Shown: positions 42,492 through 51,333 of the stretch, piece by piece
Layout of the letters: the number at the start of each line of letters is the position of its first letter
How positions within the stretch are numbered: the first letter of the stretch is position 1
Source of the DNA: Bacteroidota bacterium
Lineage (GTDB): Bacteria; Bacteroidota; Bacteroidia; Flavobacteriales; Weeksellaceae
Length of the DNA stretch: 64,000 bases
Direction of reading: 5' to 3'
Assembly (NCBI GenBank): GCA_023461035.1
Contig: JAEWOD010000012.1
Location: forward strand, 1 to 64,000
Program-made: the position numbers and the translations under genes
Notes under the pieces: model-generated
The model's database searches: none
Seen by the model: only the letters and a program-made list of their open reading frames with translations
What the model was told of the DNA's origin: nothing

Positions 42492-43835
42492 ATGGAAAAT
42501 CAAAACACCTCCAACAGTTTTCTAAACTGGCTCAACAAATCATTGACCGTAAAAATGGCAGTCGTAGGATTTCTCATCCTCATTTTATTGATTCCTCTTT
42601 TCTTTGTTCAGAATCTGATTGCGGAACGTGCACAAAGACAACAGGAGGTCATCAATGAAATCAATGAAAAATGGGGAAAAGAATATATCATTTCGGGTCC
42701 TATTTTAAAAGTTCCGTATTTAAAAAATGTGGTTTCTACCTATACAGATCCTAATTCGAAACAAACCAAATCCACTACCCAAACCGTTACTCAATTTGCT
42801 TACTTTTCACCGGACGAAATCGACGGAAAAGCAAAATTGGATGTAAAACCACTACAGAGAAGCATTTATAAATCAGCCGTCTATGAAGGAAATATGGTTC
42901 TTACCGGAAAACTTTCTACTCCCGATTTTAAGTCTCAGGATATCCCGGATTCTGATATTCTTTGGGAAAGATCTACTTTGATTCTTCAGACTTCCAATCT
43001 GAAAGGAATTAAAAATAATCTGTCGATTCAGGCAGGTGGTTTCAAATTTAGGCTTTCTCCCAAATCCACTGAAAACCCGGACGATTTACATTTACTTGAA
43101 ACTGAACAATTTGATTATAAAATACTGAAATCAAATGATTTTAGTTTTCATCTGGAGATGAACGGAAGCGAGCGTTTTAGTCTGATTCCCATCGCCAAAC
43201 AAACGAAACTCAATTTAACATCCAACTGGACTTCTCCGAGTTTTACCGGCGAATACCTTCCAAAAAACGAAAATGATAAAGTCACCAAAGACGGATTTGA
43301 TGCCAACTGGGACATTCTTTACTATAACCGGCCATTCCCTCAATCGTTTTTTGAATCACTTCCAAATCTCAACAAATATGCTTTTGGTGTAAATTTAATC
43401 GTTCCCGTGGACGAATACCAAAAAAGTGAGCGTTCTGCCAAATATGGTTATCTGGTAATTTCTTTTACATTCCTATTTTTCTTTCTGATACAAGCCGTCG
43501 CCAAAATTAACATCCATCCGTTCCAGTATTTGTTAATCGGATTGGCATTGGTGATGTTTTATACCTTGCTGATTTCTATTTCGGAACATAGCGGTTTCTT
43601 CAAAGCTTATCTGATTGCCGGTATTGCAGTCATAGGGATGATTGGGATTCATACAGCATCTGTATTGAAAAAAGCAAAGTTTGCCGTATTTGTTTCGCTT
43701 TCACTTGCTGCTCTTTATACGTTTATTTATGTCATCATCCAATTGGAAAATTATGCCCTTTTAGTAGGAAGTATCGGTCTATTTATCATTCTTGGAATTG
43801 TGATGTATATATCAAGAAAGATTGAATGGAAGTAA
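42492..43835 (+). CDS. creD: CreD-family inner-membrane protein
   Basis: The 447-residue product has one N-terminal membrane helix (about residues 19-37), a large periplasmic domain (about 40-310) and a bundle of about five membrane helices up to the end. Segments such as KWGKEYIISGPILKVPYL and FGVNLIVPVDEYQKSERSAKYGYLVISFTFLFFF are typical of CreD. CreD is linked to envelope integrity and, in Enterobacteria, to the CreBC system; here the winged-helix regulator upstream may control it instead. It stands 12 bases after the COQ4-like gene. Confidence 0.9.
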   Translation: MENQNTSNSFLNWLNKSLTVKMAVVGFLILILLIPLFFVQNLIAERAQRQQEVINEINEKWGKEYIISGPILKVPYLKNVVSTYTDPNSKQTKSTTQTVTQFAYFSPDEIDGKAKLDVKPLQRSIYKSAVYEGNMVLTGKLSTPDFKSQDIPDSDILWERSTLILQTSNLKGIKNNLSIQAGGFKFRLSPKSTENPDDLHLLETEQFDYKILKSNDFSFHLEMNGSERFSLIPIAKQTKLNLTSNWTSPSFTGEYLPKNENDKVTKDGFDANWDILYYNRPFPQSFFESLPNLNKYAFGVNLIVPVDEYQKSERSAKYGYLVISFTFLFFFLIQAVAKINIHPFQYLLIGLALVMFYTLLISISEHSGFFKAYLIAGIAVIGMIGIHTASVLKKAKFAVFVSLSLAALYTFIYVIIQLENYALLVGSIGLFIILGIVMYISRKIEWK

Positions 43836-43993
43836 TCAATCAATATTTGGCAAATTGGAAAGAAGCAAAATTGATTTTCACAAATCTCGATTTTGAAACG
43901 CTCTTCATATTTTTCTTTTTGACAATTTGCCAAATTACCTTACTCTTAAAAGTTTGGAGTAGATTGCTTACTTTTTTCTTTGTTTCCAATTAA
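43826..43993 (+). CDS. Possible small membrane protein overlapping the creD stop
   Basis: A 55-codon frame starts ATGGAAGTAA, with its ATG 10 bases inside the end of creD. The product has a charged start (WKEAKLIF) and a hydrophobic stretch (LFIFFFLTICQITLLL). It would be coupled to creD translation. No homology is recognised, and an AT-rich strand can give such frames by chance. Confidence 0.35.
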   Translation: MEVINQYLANWKEAKLIFTNLDFETLFIFFFLTICQITLLLKVWSRLLTFFFVSN

Positions 43994-44050
43994 CAATTCG
44001 TTTATGGCTATTGTTTTAAATTGGGTTAACTTCGCAACAAATTTTGAAAA

Positions 44051-44710
44051 ATGGAAATGATCCAATCCGTCATTGATTTTATTCTGCACATAGACCAGCA
44101 CCTTGAATATTTCATAAATACGTATGGTTACTGGATTTACGCCATTTTATTTTTAATCATTTTTGTAGAAACAGGCGTGGTCGTAATGCCCTTTTTACCG
44201 GGAGATTCTTTGCTTTTTGCAGCCGGAATGCTGGCGGCGCAACCCAATGAGCTAAACGTTTGGGTGGTCATCATGCTACTGCTCATCGCGGCGGTTTCGG
44301 GTGATTCGCTGAATTATTCCATCGGAAAACGGTTTGGAATGAAGGTTACGAAAATCAAGATTTTCGGGAAACAATTTGTCCAACAGCAACACATAGACAA
44401 AACACATTCTTTCTACGAAAAGTACGGAAGCAAAACCATCGTCATCGCGCGTTTTGTCCCGATTGTCAGAACTCTTGCACCTTTTGTAGCCGGAATCGGG
44501 CGAATGAGCTATAAGACTTTCATTACTTATAATGTTATCGGCGCCGTTCTTTGGGTGGTAGGCGTTACACTGATCGGTTATTTTTTGGGAAATATCCCCA
44601 TCGTAAAAGAGAATTTCTCCAAAGTGGTCATCGGAATTATCATCGTTTCGATTTTACCCATTATTTTTGAATTTGTAAAAGAAAAATTCTTCAAAAAAGA
44701 AACTTTATAA
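44051..44710 (+). CDS. DedA-family membrane protein
   Basis: The 219-residue product shows the DedA order: an N-terminal helix, ETGVVVMPFLPGDSLLFAAGMLA near residue 39-61, GDSLNYSIGKRFG near 83-95, the conserved EKYGSKTIVIARFVPIVRTLAPFVAGIGRMSY near 122-153, and a late helix pair. DedA proteins are inner-membrane lipid scramblases/flippases, for example for undecaprenyl phosphate or phosphatidylethanolamine. The proton-linked Asp/Glu and the Arg of the family are kept. Its end overlaps the convergent GNAT gene by six bases. Confidence 0.94.
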   Translation: MEMIQSVIDFILHIDQHLEYFINTYGYWIYAILFLIIFVETGVVVMPFLPGDSLLFAAGMLAAQPNELNVWVVIMLLLIAAVSGDSLNYSIGKRFGMKVTKIKIFGKQFVQQQHIDKTHSFYEKYGSKTIVIARFVPIVRTLAPFVAGIGRMSYKTFITYNVIGAVLWVVGVTLIGYFLGNIPIVKENFSKVVIGIIIVSILPIIFEFVKEKFFKKETL

Positions 44711-45151
44711 AATCTTTTCAAAACACACACTTCCCTCAATTTCAGCATATTGCCCATAATTTGGGATAATTTGATAGTTAAATTTTGTATATAGGCCGAC
44801 TGCGTCTTTCATGTCTTTTCCGGTTTCCAGAATTGTTTTTTTATACCCCAATTCCTTTGCCCAGATTTCCAATTCTTTTAAAACCAACGAAGCAATTCCT
44901 TTTCCCCTGAATTCCAACGGAACAAACATCCTTTTGATCTCCACCGTCCCGGTTTCGAATTCTTTAAATGCTCCGCAACCTACTGCAACTCCGTTTTCAT
45001 ACGCCAGCACTATGTGACGCAGCCATTCAATTTTGTTAAATTGAACAAAAAAATCGTTTTCATCTCCATTTCGGATGGCCAAATAAACATCCAGTTCAGA
45101 AACCAATTTTTGGAAATCCGGATTTTCAGAAGTAGTTCGGAATAAATTCAT
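44705..45151 (-). CDS. GNAT-family N-acetyltransferase
   Basis: The 148-residue product has the GNAT core, with the acetyl-CoA loop VPLEFRGKGIASLVLKELE near residue 78-96 and the following TILETGKDMKDAVGLYTKFNYQ, which is typical of the fourth strand and last helix. The substrate is not known. It lies 5 bases after the HAD gene and is the last gene of a three-gene minus-strand operon. It overlaps the convergent dedA by six bases, which is common in compact genomes. Confidence 0.92.
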   Translation of the reverse strand: MNLFRTTSENPDFQKLVSELDVYLAIRNGDENDFFVQFNKIEWLRHIVLAYENGVAVGCGAFKEFETGTVEIKRMFVPLEFRGKGIASLVLKELEIWAKELGYKKTILETGKDMKDAVGLYTKFNYQIIPNYGQYAEIEGSVCFEKIL

Positions 45152-45156
45152 TTGAT

Positions 45157-45756
45157 TTAAAGAATGTTCATTTCGACTAATTCCTCACGCAAATTTTCCG
45201 GATTCAGGAAATGAATGGTTTCGATTCCAAATGCTCTGGAAGCCTCTACATTTTTCAAATTATCATCGATAAACAGACAATTTTCCGGTTTCAGATAAAA
45301 TTTCTCCATCATCCTTTCAAATATCTTTTTATCCGGTTTGATCAGTTTTTCTTCGCCCGAAACCAAAATCCCGTCAAAAACCTGAAAGAATTCAAAACGA
45401 TCCAGCGCAATCGGGAAAGTTTCTGCCGACCAATTGGTCAAACCATAGATTTTGTATTTCTTTTTGAGTTCAAAAAGGATTTCGACCGTTTCAGGAATGG
45501 CGCCTTTGAGCATGGTTTCCCACTGTCCGTAATACATCCGGATTTCCTTTTTCCATTCAGGAAATTCTGCGACCAAAAGTTCGGTTGCCACTTTTAAACT
45601 TCTGCCTCTGTCTTGCTCTATGTTCCATGAATCCGTACAGATATTTTCCAGAAACCACTCCATTTTTTCATCGTCCCGGAAATAATCTCTGTACACATAA
45701 CGCGGATTCCAATCGACCAAAACGCCGCCGAAATCAAATATTATTATATCGATCAT
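45157..45756 (-). CDS. HAD-superfamily hydrolase, subfamily IA
   Basis: The 199-residue product has HAD motif I IIFDFGGVLVDWN near residue 5-17, motif II YGLTNWS near 104-110, the Lys of motif III in KLIKPDKKIFERM near 139 and motif IV CLFIDDNLKNVEAS near 160. The cap region between motifs I and II fits YihX-like sugar-phosphate phosphatases. The substrate is not certain. Its start overlaps the crotonase stop by four bases (ATGA), so the two are coupled. Confidence 0.93.
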   Translation of the reverse strand: MIDIIIFDFGGVLVDWNPRYVYRDYFRDDEKMEWFLENICTDSWNIEQDRGRSLKVATELLVAEFPEWKKEIRMYYGQWETMLKGAIPETVEILFELKKKYKIYGLTNWSAETFPIALDRFEFFQVFDGILVSGEEKLIKPDKKIFERMMEKFYLKPENCLFIDDNLKNVEASRAFGIETIHFLNPENLREELVEMNIL

Positions 45757-46511
45757 TTCGATTTGAATTTTAACAAGGTTTCTTTTGTGAAATCTGAAAG
45801 CACCAAACGGCCGCTCATTTCAGCGCGTTTCTGCATCAATTCCGGCAGATGTTCCGTTCCCTGCCAGAAGATGGATTTCAAATCCCGCATCGCTTCCAGA
45901 CTGTAAACCGAAAGGCTTCGGGCAAAATTGAATGTTTCTTCCTCACAGGTTTTGGCATCAGCATAAATATGGTTGTAAATTCCTTTTTCTTTTAACCATT
46001 CCGGTGACTTCCATTCGGTCGGATTCATGGTCATTTCGGAAAAAGCGGTGATTCCTATTTTTCGGGTGATCGCCGGTTCTATCACAAACGGGCCGATTCC
46101 TATGGATAATTCGCTTAAACGAGCGGAAGCATTTTGGTCTGCCAATGCATAATCACAAGCGGAAGCAAGTCCTACTCCGCCGCCAACAACTTTTCCGGTG
46201 ATGCAGCCTACGATGAATTTCGGGCAGCGGCGCATGGCTAAAATCACATTGGCAAAACCGAGAAAGAATTTTTTTCCTTTCGAGAATTCATCGATGGTTA
46301 ACAATTCGTCAAAAGAAGCACCGGCACTGAACACTTTATCTCCTTCGCCTTTCAAAATGATGATTTTCACCTCATCATTTCTCCCCAAATCATCAATCAT
46401 CCGTATCAGTTCGTGGAGTTGTGCACTTGGAAAAGAATTGCTTTTGGGGTGATAAAATTCAATCGTGGCGATACCGTTTTCAATATCGGATTTTATGTAG
46501 TAAGATTCCAT
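45753..46511 (-). CDS. Enoyl-CoA hydratase/isomerase family protein, methylglutaconyl-CoA hydratase-like
   Basis: The 252-residue crotonase has FSAGASFDELL near residue 61 (oxyanion hole) and VVGGGVGLASACDYALAD near 108-125, where Gly replaces the first catalytic Glu. It keeps the second Glu in LSELSIGIGPFVIEPAI near 131-147. The G-V-G-L and P-x-x-I-x-P pattern is found in methylglutaconyl-CoA hydratase-like proteins of leucine breakdown. The call is based on this pattern only. It is the first gene of a coupled operon with the HAD and GNAT genes. Confidence 0.88.
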   Translation of the reverse strand: MESYYIKSDIENGIATIEFYHPKSNSFPSAQLHELIRMIDDLGRNDEVKIIILKGEGDKVFSAGASFDELLTIDEFSKGKKFFLGFANVILAMRRCPKFIVGCITGKVVGGGVGLASACDYALADQNASARLSELSIGIGPFVIEPAITRKIGITAFSEMTMNPTEWKSPEWLKEKGIYNHIYADAKTCEEETFNFARSLSVYSLEAMRDLKSIFWQGTEHLPELMQKRAEMSGRLVLSDFTKETLLKFKSK

Positions 46512-46560
46512 CTTCTTTTATATTTTTTTAAACTTAAAGAATTCATTGCAATATCGGATT

Positions 46561-47586
46561 TTAATTTTCCGAATCATAATACAATTTGTAGAATTTTTTT
46601 CCTTCTTCATCCACACCTTGTTCTATCATTTTGCGGTTTCCATGTACATAAATGTGGAAATTTTTATCCAATTTGATGATGCTTTTAAAAAATCTTGCCT
46701 GTTTTTTAACAGCATTTTTTGAGATTTCAAAATGGTCATTTACATCCACTTCATAGACTTCTTCAAAACGTTTTTTATAGTCTTCAAAACTTTGTTTCAA
46801 TTCGTCCTGAATCAAAACGCTTTCGGAAAATTCATTGAGCTTAAATGTGTCGGCTTCTTTGAAAAATTTCATGGTGTTGTTCAACAAATCGACCTGATCT
46901 ACTTTGCTGACTTCGAATTCTTCCGGCAATTTGTCCATCACATAACTTTTACAAAGATTCAGCGTGTTTTCCGTATCGAAATATTCGTTTTGAAGTTGGG
47001 TTACCTGAAGGAATTCGTCATTCCAAATCCCGAATTCCTCTCCTTTTGAGTTGTCCACAGAGGCAACCAAATAGCCGTTTTCTTCATCAAGATTAAAGAT
47101 GATACAGCCTTTATCAGGTTTGGAAAGATTCACTCCTTCTTCTGTCCAGACATCGTATGAATTCTCATTGGGAACGGTTTTCAGCACTCTGTCTTTTGAT
47201 TCGGACTTAAAAATACCGACTGCCCGGACGTTTTCTCCTTCTACCAAAGCATCGGGAAAAAAAACGACAAAAAGCTCACCTCCTTTTACTTTTGGATGTA
47301 GGTTTACTTTGTATAGGTGTTCTGCAATTTGAACAGAATTTGGTAATAGCTGGGTGGGATTTTCAAAGATATTTTTAACTGAATCAAATACCGGATTTTC
47401 TTCGGTTTTAAATTGAAAATATTCGTCCGTTTTAAAAGATTTCGTAAAAAAATTATAGAGTGTATCTGTGAGCTCGAGCGGATAGAAAGTCAGGGTTTTG
47501 GAAAGGTGAATACCCTCCTCAGCCGTACGGTTTCCAACACGGTGAATTACGAGATCAAATGTTTCTTCAGGGTTTATAAAATGCAT
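46561..47586 (-). CDS. Nucleoid-associated protein, NdpA/YejK family
   Basis: The 341-residue product has the layout of the NA37 (PF04245) family: an N-terminal part with LVIHRVGNRTAEEGIHLS, a central strand-rich part with GGELFVVFFPDALVEGENVRAVGIFKSE, and a C-terminal helical part. Proteins of this family bind DNA as part of the nucleoid in E. coli. The exact role in Bacteroidota is not known. It stands alone between the crotonase operon and the divergent T9SS gene. Confidence 0.85.
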   Translation of the reverse strand: MHFINPEETFDLVIHRVGNRTAEEGIHLSKTLTFYPLELTDTLYNFFTKSFKTDEYFQFKTEENPVFDSVKNIFENPTQLLPNSVQIAEHLYKVNLHPKVKGGELFVVFFPDALVEGENVRAVGIFKSESKDRVLKTVPNENSYDVWTEEGVNLSKPDKGCIIFNLDEENGYLVASVDNSKGEEFGIWNDEFLQVTQLQNEYFDTENTLNLCKSYVMDKLPEEFEVSKVDQVDLLNNTMKFFKEADTFKLNEFSESVLIQDELKQSFEDYKKRFEEVYEVDVNDHFEISKNAVKKQARFFKSIIKLDKNFHIYVHGNRKMIEQGVDEEGKKFYKLYYDSEN

Positions 47587-47680
47587 AAAAATGAATTGAG
47601 GAAGCGAATTTAATTTCTTCTTTTAAATTAAAAAACTTTAGGCAAAGGAATTTTATTTCCATTAAATTAATGATAAGTAG

Positions 47681-47711
47681 TTTGCGGATTAAAAAATTTA
47701 ATTTAGATTCG
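47681..47711 (+). promoter_or_regulatory. Probable promoter of the 1079-aa T9SS gene
   Basis: TTTG at 47681-47684 and TAGATTCG at 47704-47711 are 19 bases apart, matching the consensus with one change. A leader of about 100 bases follows. Confidence 0.5.
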
Positions 47712-47822
47712 TATCATCTAATTTCCTATCCCTAAATAGTTTATTACCTAATTATCCCTATTCTCTTTTTGTTCGAGAAGAGCATTTTTTTTTGTGGTTT
47801 TAATTATTAATCAAATAGGAAT

Positions 47823-50800
47823 ATGAGGTACCTCCATATGTTTGCTTCGACCCTCTTTTTAAGCTTCGGTTTTTTAAGTGTGACTGCTCAAGAACTTACT
47901 GCCAACAATAATTCTAACTATCTAGTAGAAACATTTGAAAAATCTGTACGGGAGATTTCAAATGAAAAGACAGACAATGGCATAAACGAACATCTGAATT
48001 TAAACCAAGAATATTTAAGAGCTCCTAATAGCTATATTTATGACCCGGGACTAGCTGAAAACAATCAATATGCAGGTTTTAAAATCCCCGTAACCAAAGC
48101 ATTTGCCGTTTGGGAAAACGCTGATTGGTTTCTTAACCAACCCCTTAATACCAATCGTACGCTTTCGGCCTATGCTTATTGGGAAGATGTTCCGGGTCTT
48201 ATTCAAGAAGTCAAAATAGAAAGTGCTTCGGAAATAGAAAATTCGAAAATAATTGTAAAGGTTAACCCCAAAAAAGGAATGGGAAATGCTTTGATTTCTT
48301 TGCATTTGGGGTCAAATGGAAACTCTACGGATCCCATTGTCTGGAGTTGGCATGTTTGGGTAACTGATGATCCTTCCAACGGAATCATTTATAGCCAAGG
48401 AATCGAAACCGATAAAGACGGCAACTTGTTTAATCCGCATTATATGGATCGTAATCTCGGCGCAGTTCACAACGAAATCACAGGGAACAACTGGCATAAA
48501 ACCGCCGGTCTTATGTACCAATGGGGACGAAAAGACCCTATTCCTCCTATGGTCCATAAAGACTTTTCCTTTTATGAAATCAGTGGATTGATAGGAATCG
48601 TCCGTAACCGGGAAGAAAGTTCCAGAAGCACCAAACTACCGGAATACATACGACCATTTGATGGTATCACCCAAAACATGCGGCTTTCTGTAAAGAATCC
48701 GTTGGTTTATTTGTTAAGCAATGATACCGGAACCTGGTTTTCAGCTGAACAGTATAAAGTAAATAGTACAAATCCTGACAACCTCATCACTTGGGATTTA
48801 TGGAGTGATAATTACCGGGGCGGAAACTCAAACGCAGCAAGCAGTAATACAACTGTTAAAAATGACAGCCGTTCTTACGAATACAAATCACCTTACGATC
48901 CTTGTCCAAACGGTTGGAGAATCCCATCTTATCTCGGAAGAACTACAACGGCAAATTATTTAGGGCCTTGGGGCAGAAAGAATAGTGGATACAATGATGA
49001 CACCATACCTTTAAATAACAGTTTTTTACCAGCTCAAGCCAATCCTGTTATTTTGAATGCAAAAGTACATAGCGGATTAGGCATAGATTTCACAGGAGCG
49101 TATGATCCCAATTCTAATTCAAGAGATATTGGTGTCATACCCATGACGGGATATTATGTTGCCTATACAGTCAATGGAAAACCTACAGTAGTATACCAAG
49201 ATGAAAATGCAATCGCTGCTTTTTGGACAGCGACATATAGCATGGGCGGAGCACGTTATATGCGCATAGTAACAGATCCATTAAGACCGGATATAGGAGT
49301 TTTTGGATTAAATCAAATTCTGGTAAATCAAACTTCCTCCAGTACGGAAGCCATGCCAATTCGTTGTATGGAAGATCCAAATTTAGAGGCCATCGGAAAT
49401 TTTGAAACCGAATATATCCCTGCTACCAAAACCTATTTCACGAATGGGTTGCACAATCCCAACAGTTATGTGATAAATGGCGAAACAGAAATTTTAATCC
49501 CTGTAAACAAAGCATTTTCTTCTTATGAACAATTGTTTCCGGAAAAAGGCAGTCCTACAAATGACAAATTGATCGCCAATGTTTATTGGACCGATAATCC
49601 CAATTTAATTCAAACCGTAAAAGTCATCAAATCTGGTGGTGATCCCAGAAATGATTTCATTCGCGTTCAAATACAGCCCGGACAAAAGGGAAATGCCGTA
49701 GTTTCATTACATAACAAATCCTTTTCCAATCCTCCTTATTGGAGTTGGCATATTTGGTCTGTGGCCGACGATATTCAAGAAATCACTTATGTAAACCAAA
49801 ATACGCTGGATGCCACTTATAATTTTATCAATGCAACCGGAGGTGAAAATCCGGCATTGACAACTAGGTTTATGGACAGGAATTTGGGCGCCATTCATGA
49901 TCTTCCCATCGAAATCATGGACAATCCTAATTCCCCGGAGCTTCAAAATCAAGTTAAATACTCAGGAGGACTTCATTATCAGTGGGGAAGAAAAGATCCA
50001 ATTCCTTCTTTTCAATTAGTAGGAGGCAGCTCCTATGAAATATATGTTGGAGGATTTGTCAATTTAGATGGAACACCTAACTATTCGACTTTAAATCAAT
50101 TGAACTATCTCGACCAATTTACCAAGGTATATTTAGACTACAGATTAGAAGCCGGATTGGTTAACGGAAACAATAAATATGATGAAGCCGATAAAATCAT
50201 CCAATATTCCGTAGGACATCCTTTAACCTTTCTACATAAAGGCATTACAAACCCTACAGATTGGGTTTCCGGGAGTTTAAATCTACGTTCAGACCGATGG
50301 GGGCATGGAGAGGGAAAATCCATCTATGATCCTTGCCCGGCAGGATGGCGTGTTCCCGATACCTTTAAAGTCTATGAAAACGGAAAAGGAAGTTCTCCTT
50401 GGTACAACGGAAAAAAACTCGGTTCTCTACAAGGAAATCCCCAATTCTTAAACAGCCATTATGGTGGTCAATATTTTCAATATGACAACAAGTCAGTAGG
50501 TTGGTTCTTTCCTGACCCGAATTACAACATCGGGCATTTCCCTACAACCGGTATCATCGGTAAATTTTCACCCAATTCCATAGGCGGAAATAATACATCA
50601 GATGCGATTACAGGCGTGTGGACTGCTGCTTTGACCCAACAATTAAAAGGCCTGGCACTGGCGATGTCCATAGGAAAGGTCTCCGGATCTGATCAAAAAG
50701 TAATTGCAACCGGAAATATTTCACCGGCATACGGGCTGAATGTCCGTTGTGCAAAAGATGAAGTCCGATATGACGGAAGCGTAGGGGATGATTATTTCCA

Positions 50801-51062
50801 ACTCAAAAAACAAGATTTTCCTCAAGTGGTTACAGAAGAGGAAATCCAGTTGTATCCAAATCCTGTAAAAGATTTCTTGAATATTTCAACTGATAAAAAT
50901 ATCCAAATCGAAATCTATGACGTACAAGGAAAATTGGTGAAAAAAGGTAAGTTCACAAACAAACAAATAAACCTCAGCTCATTGAACAAAGGAATTTACA
51001 TCGGTCTGCTGATCCAGGATGATTCTTCCGAAATCATTACGGTAAAAATTATTAAAAATTAA
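47823..51062 (+). CDS. Secreted T9SS protein with an internal duplication
   Basis: The 1079-residue product has a signal peptide (MRYLHMFASTLFLSFGFLSVTAQ). Two long copies of about 450 residues follow, at roughly 60-520 and 540-985. Shared landmarks in both copies are AYWED/VYWTD...LIQ, ALISLH/AVVSLH, WSWH(V/I)W, MDRNLGA(V/I)H, YQWGRKDPIP and YDPCP.GWR(I/V)P. The end is a T9SS type A domain (YPNPVKDFLNIS, then VKIIKN). The duplicated module resembles the major-paralogous-domain type of surface proteins and may bind glycans or hosts; that is inference. A terminator follows. Confidence 0.92.
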   Translation: MRYLHMFASTLFLSFGFLSVTAQELTANNNSNYLVETFEKSVREISNEKTDNGINEHLNLNQEYLRAPNSYIYDPGLAENNQYAGFKIPVTKAFAVWENADWFLNQPLNTNRTLSAYAYWEDVPGLIQEVKIESASEIENSKIIVKVNPKKGMGNALISLHLGSNGNSTDPIVWSWHVWVTDDPSNGIIYSQGIETDKDGNLFNPHYMDRNLGAVHNEITGNNWHKTAGLMYQWGRKDPIPPMVHKDFSFYEISGLIGIVRNREESSRSTKLPEYIRPFDGITQNMRLSVKNPLVYLLSNDTGTWFSAEQYKVNSTNPDNLITWDLWSDNYRGGNSNAASSNTTVKNDSRSYEYKSPYDPCPNGWRIPSYLGRTTTANYLGPWGRKNSGYNDDTIPLNNSFLPAQANPVILNAKVHSGLGIDFTGAYDPNSNSRDIGVIPMTGYYVAYTVNGKPTVVYQDENAIAAFWTATYSMGGARYMRIVTDPLRPDIGVFGLNQILVNQTSSSTEAMPIRCMEDPNLEAIGNFETEYIPATKTYFTNGLHNPNSYVINGETEILIPVNKAFSSYEQLFPEKGSPTNDKLIANVYWTDNPNLIQTVKVIKSGGDPRNDFIRVQIQPGQKGNAVVSLHNKSFSNPPYWSWHIWSVADDIQEITYVNQNTLDATYNFINATGGENPALTTRFMDRNLGAIHDLPIEIMDNPNSPELQNQVKYSGGLHYQWGRKDPIPSFQLVGGSSYEIYVGGFVNLDGTPNYSTLNQLNYLDQFTKVYLDYRLEAGLVNGNNKYDEADKIIQYSVGHPLTFLHKGITNPTDWVSGSLNLRSDRWGHGEGKSIYDPCPAGWRVPDTFKVYENGKGSSPWYNGKKLGSLQGNPQFLNSHYGGQYFQYDNKSVGWFFPDPNYNIGHFPTTGIIGKFSPNSIGGNNTSDAITGVWTAALTQQLKGLALAMSIGKVSGSDQKVIATGNISPAYGLNVRCAKDEVRYDGSVGDDYFQLKKQDFPQVVTEEEIQLYPNPVKDFLNISTDKNIQIEIYDVQGKLVKKGKFTNKQINLSSLNKGIYIGLLIQDDSSEIITVKIIKN

Positions 51063-51082
51063 ATTCCCCCATTATATAACGA

Positions 51083-51113
51083 AACGTCGGATTAATTATT
51101 CGGCGTTTTTTTA
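51083..51113 (+). terminator. Terminator of the 1079-aa gene
   Basis: AACGTCG and CGGCGTT form a stem (one G-T pair) around an A/T loop, followed by a run of T. Confidence 0.75.
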
Positions 51114-51150
51114 TTGAATCCATTCAGATGCTAAAATTGAGACAAAAAAG

Positions 51151-51184
51151 AAAAAACGCCCAAATTAATTTGAACGTTTTTTTT
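51151..51184 (-). terminator. Terminator of tRNA-Arg
   Basis: On the minus strand AAAACGTTCAAATTAATTTG pairs around a central A/T palindrome with GGGCGTTTTTT, then T-rich sequence follows. It lies 13 bases after the tRNA 3' end. The stem is nearly symmetric. Confidence 0.7.
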
Positions 51185-51196
51185 GTATTACAATTG

Positions 51197-51270
51197 TGAC
51201 CTCGACAGGATTCAAACCTGTAACCTTCTGAGCCGTAATCAGATGCGCTATTCAGTTGCGCCACGAGGCC
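51197..51270 (-). tRNA. tRNA-Arg (ACG)
   Basis: A full cloverleaf folds from the minus strand: a 7-bp acceptor stem GGCCTCG/CGAGGTC with one G-T pair, an anticodon stem TCTGA/TCAGA with loop TTACGGC, anticodon ACG, and a T arm with GGTTTGAATCC. The discriminator base is A; CCA is not encoded. Confidence 0.95.
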
Positions 51271-51284
51271 TTAAAATTGGACTG

Positions 51285-51316
51285 CAAATATACATATTCT
51301 TTCTTTTTTGACCAAA
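51285..51316 (-). promoter_or_regulatory. Bacteroidota promoter of tRNA-Arg
   Basis: On the minus strand TTTG (51316-51313) and TATATTTG (51292-51285) are separated by exactly 20 bases. The tRNA starts 15 bases downstream. The layout equals that of tRNA-fMet. Confidence 0.8.
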
Positions 51317-51333
51317 TTCCCTAAATTGCAATC

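Noticed and set aside
43844..43935. Inverted repeat ATTTGGCAAATTG/CAATTTGCCAAAT as a small transposon
   Set aside because: The arms are about 66 bases apart, no target duplication is seen, and both lie within the small ORF after creD; chance or a simple stem is as likely.
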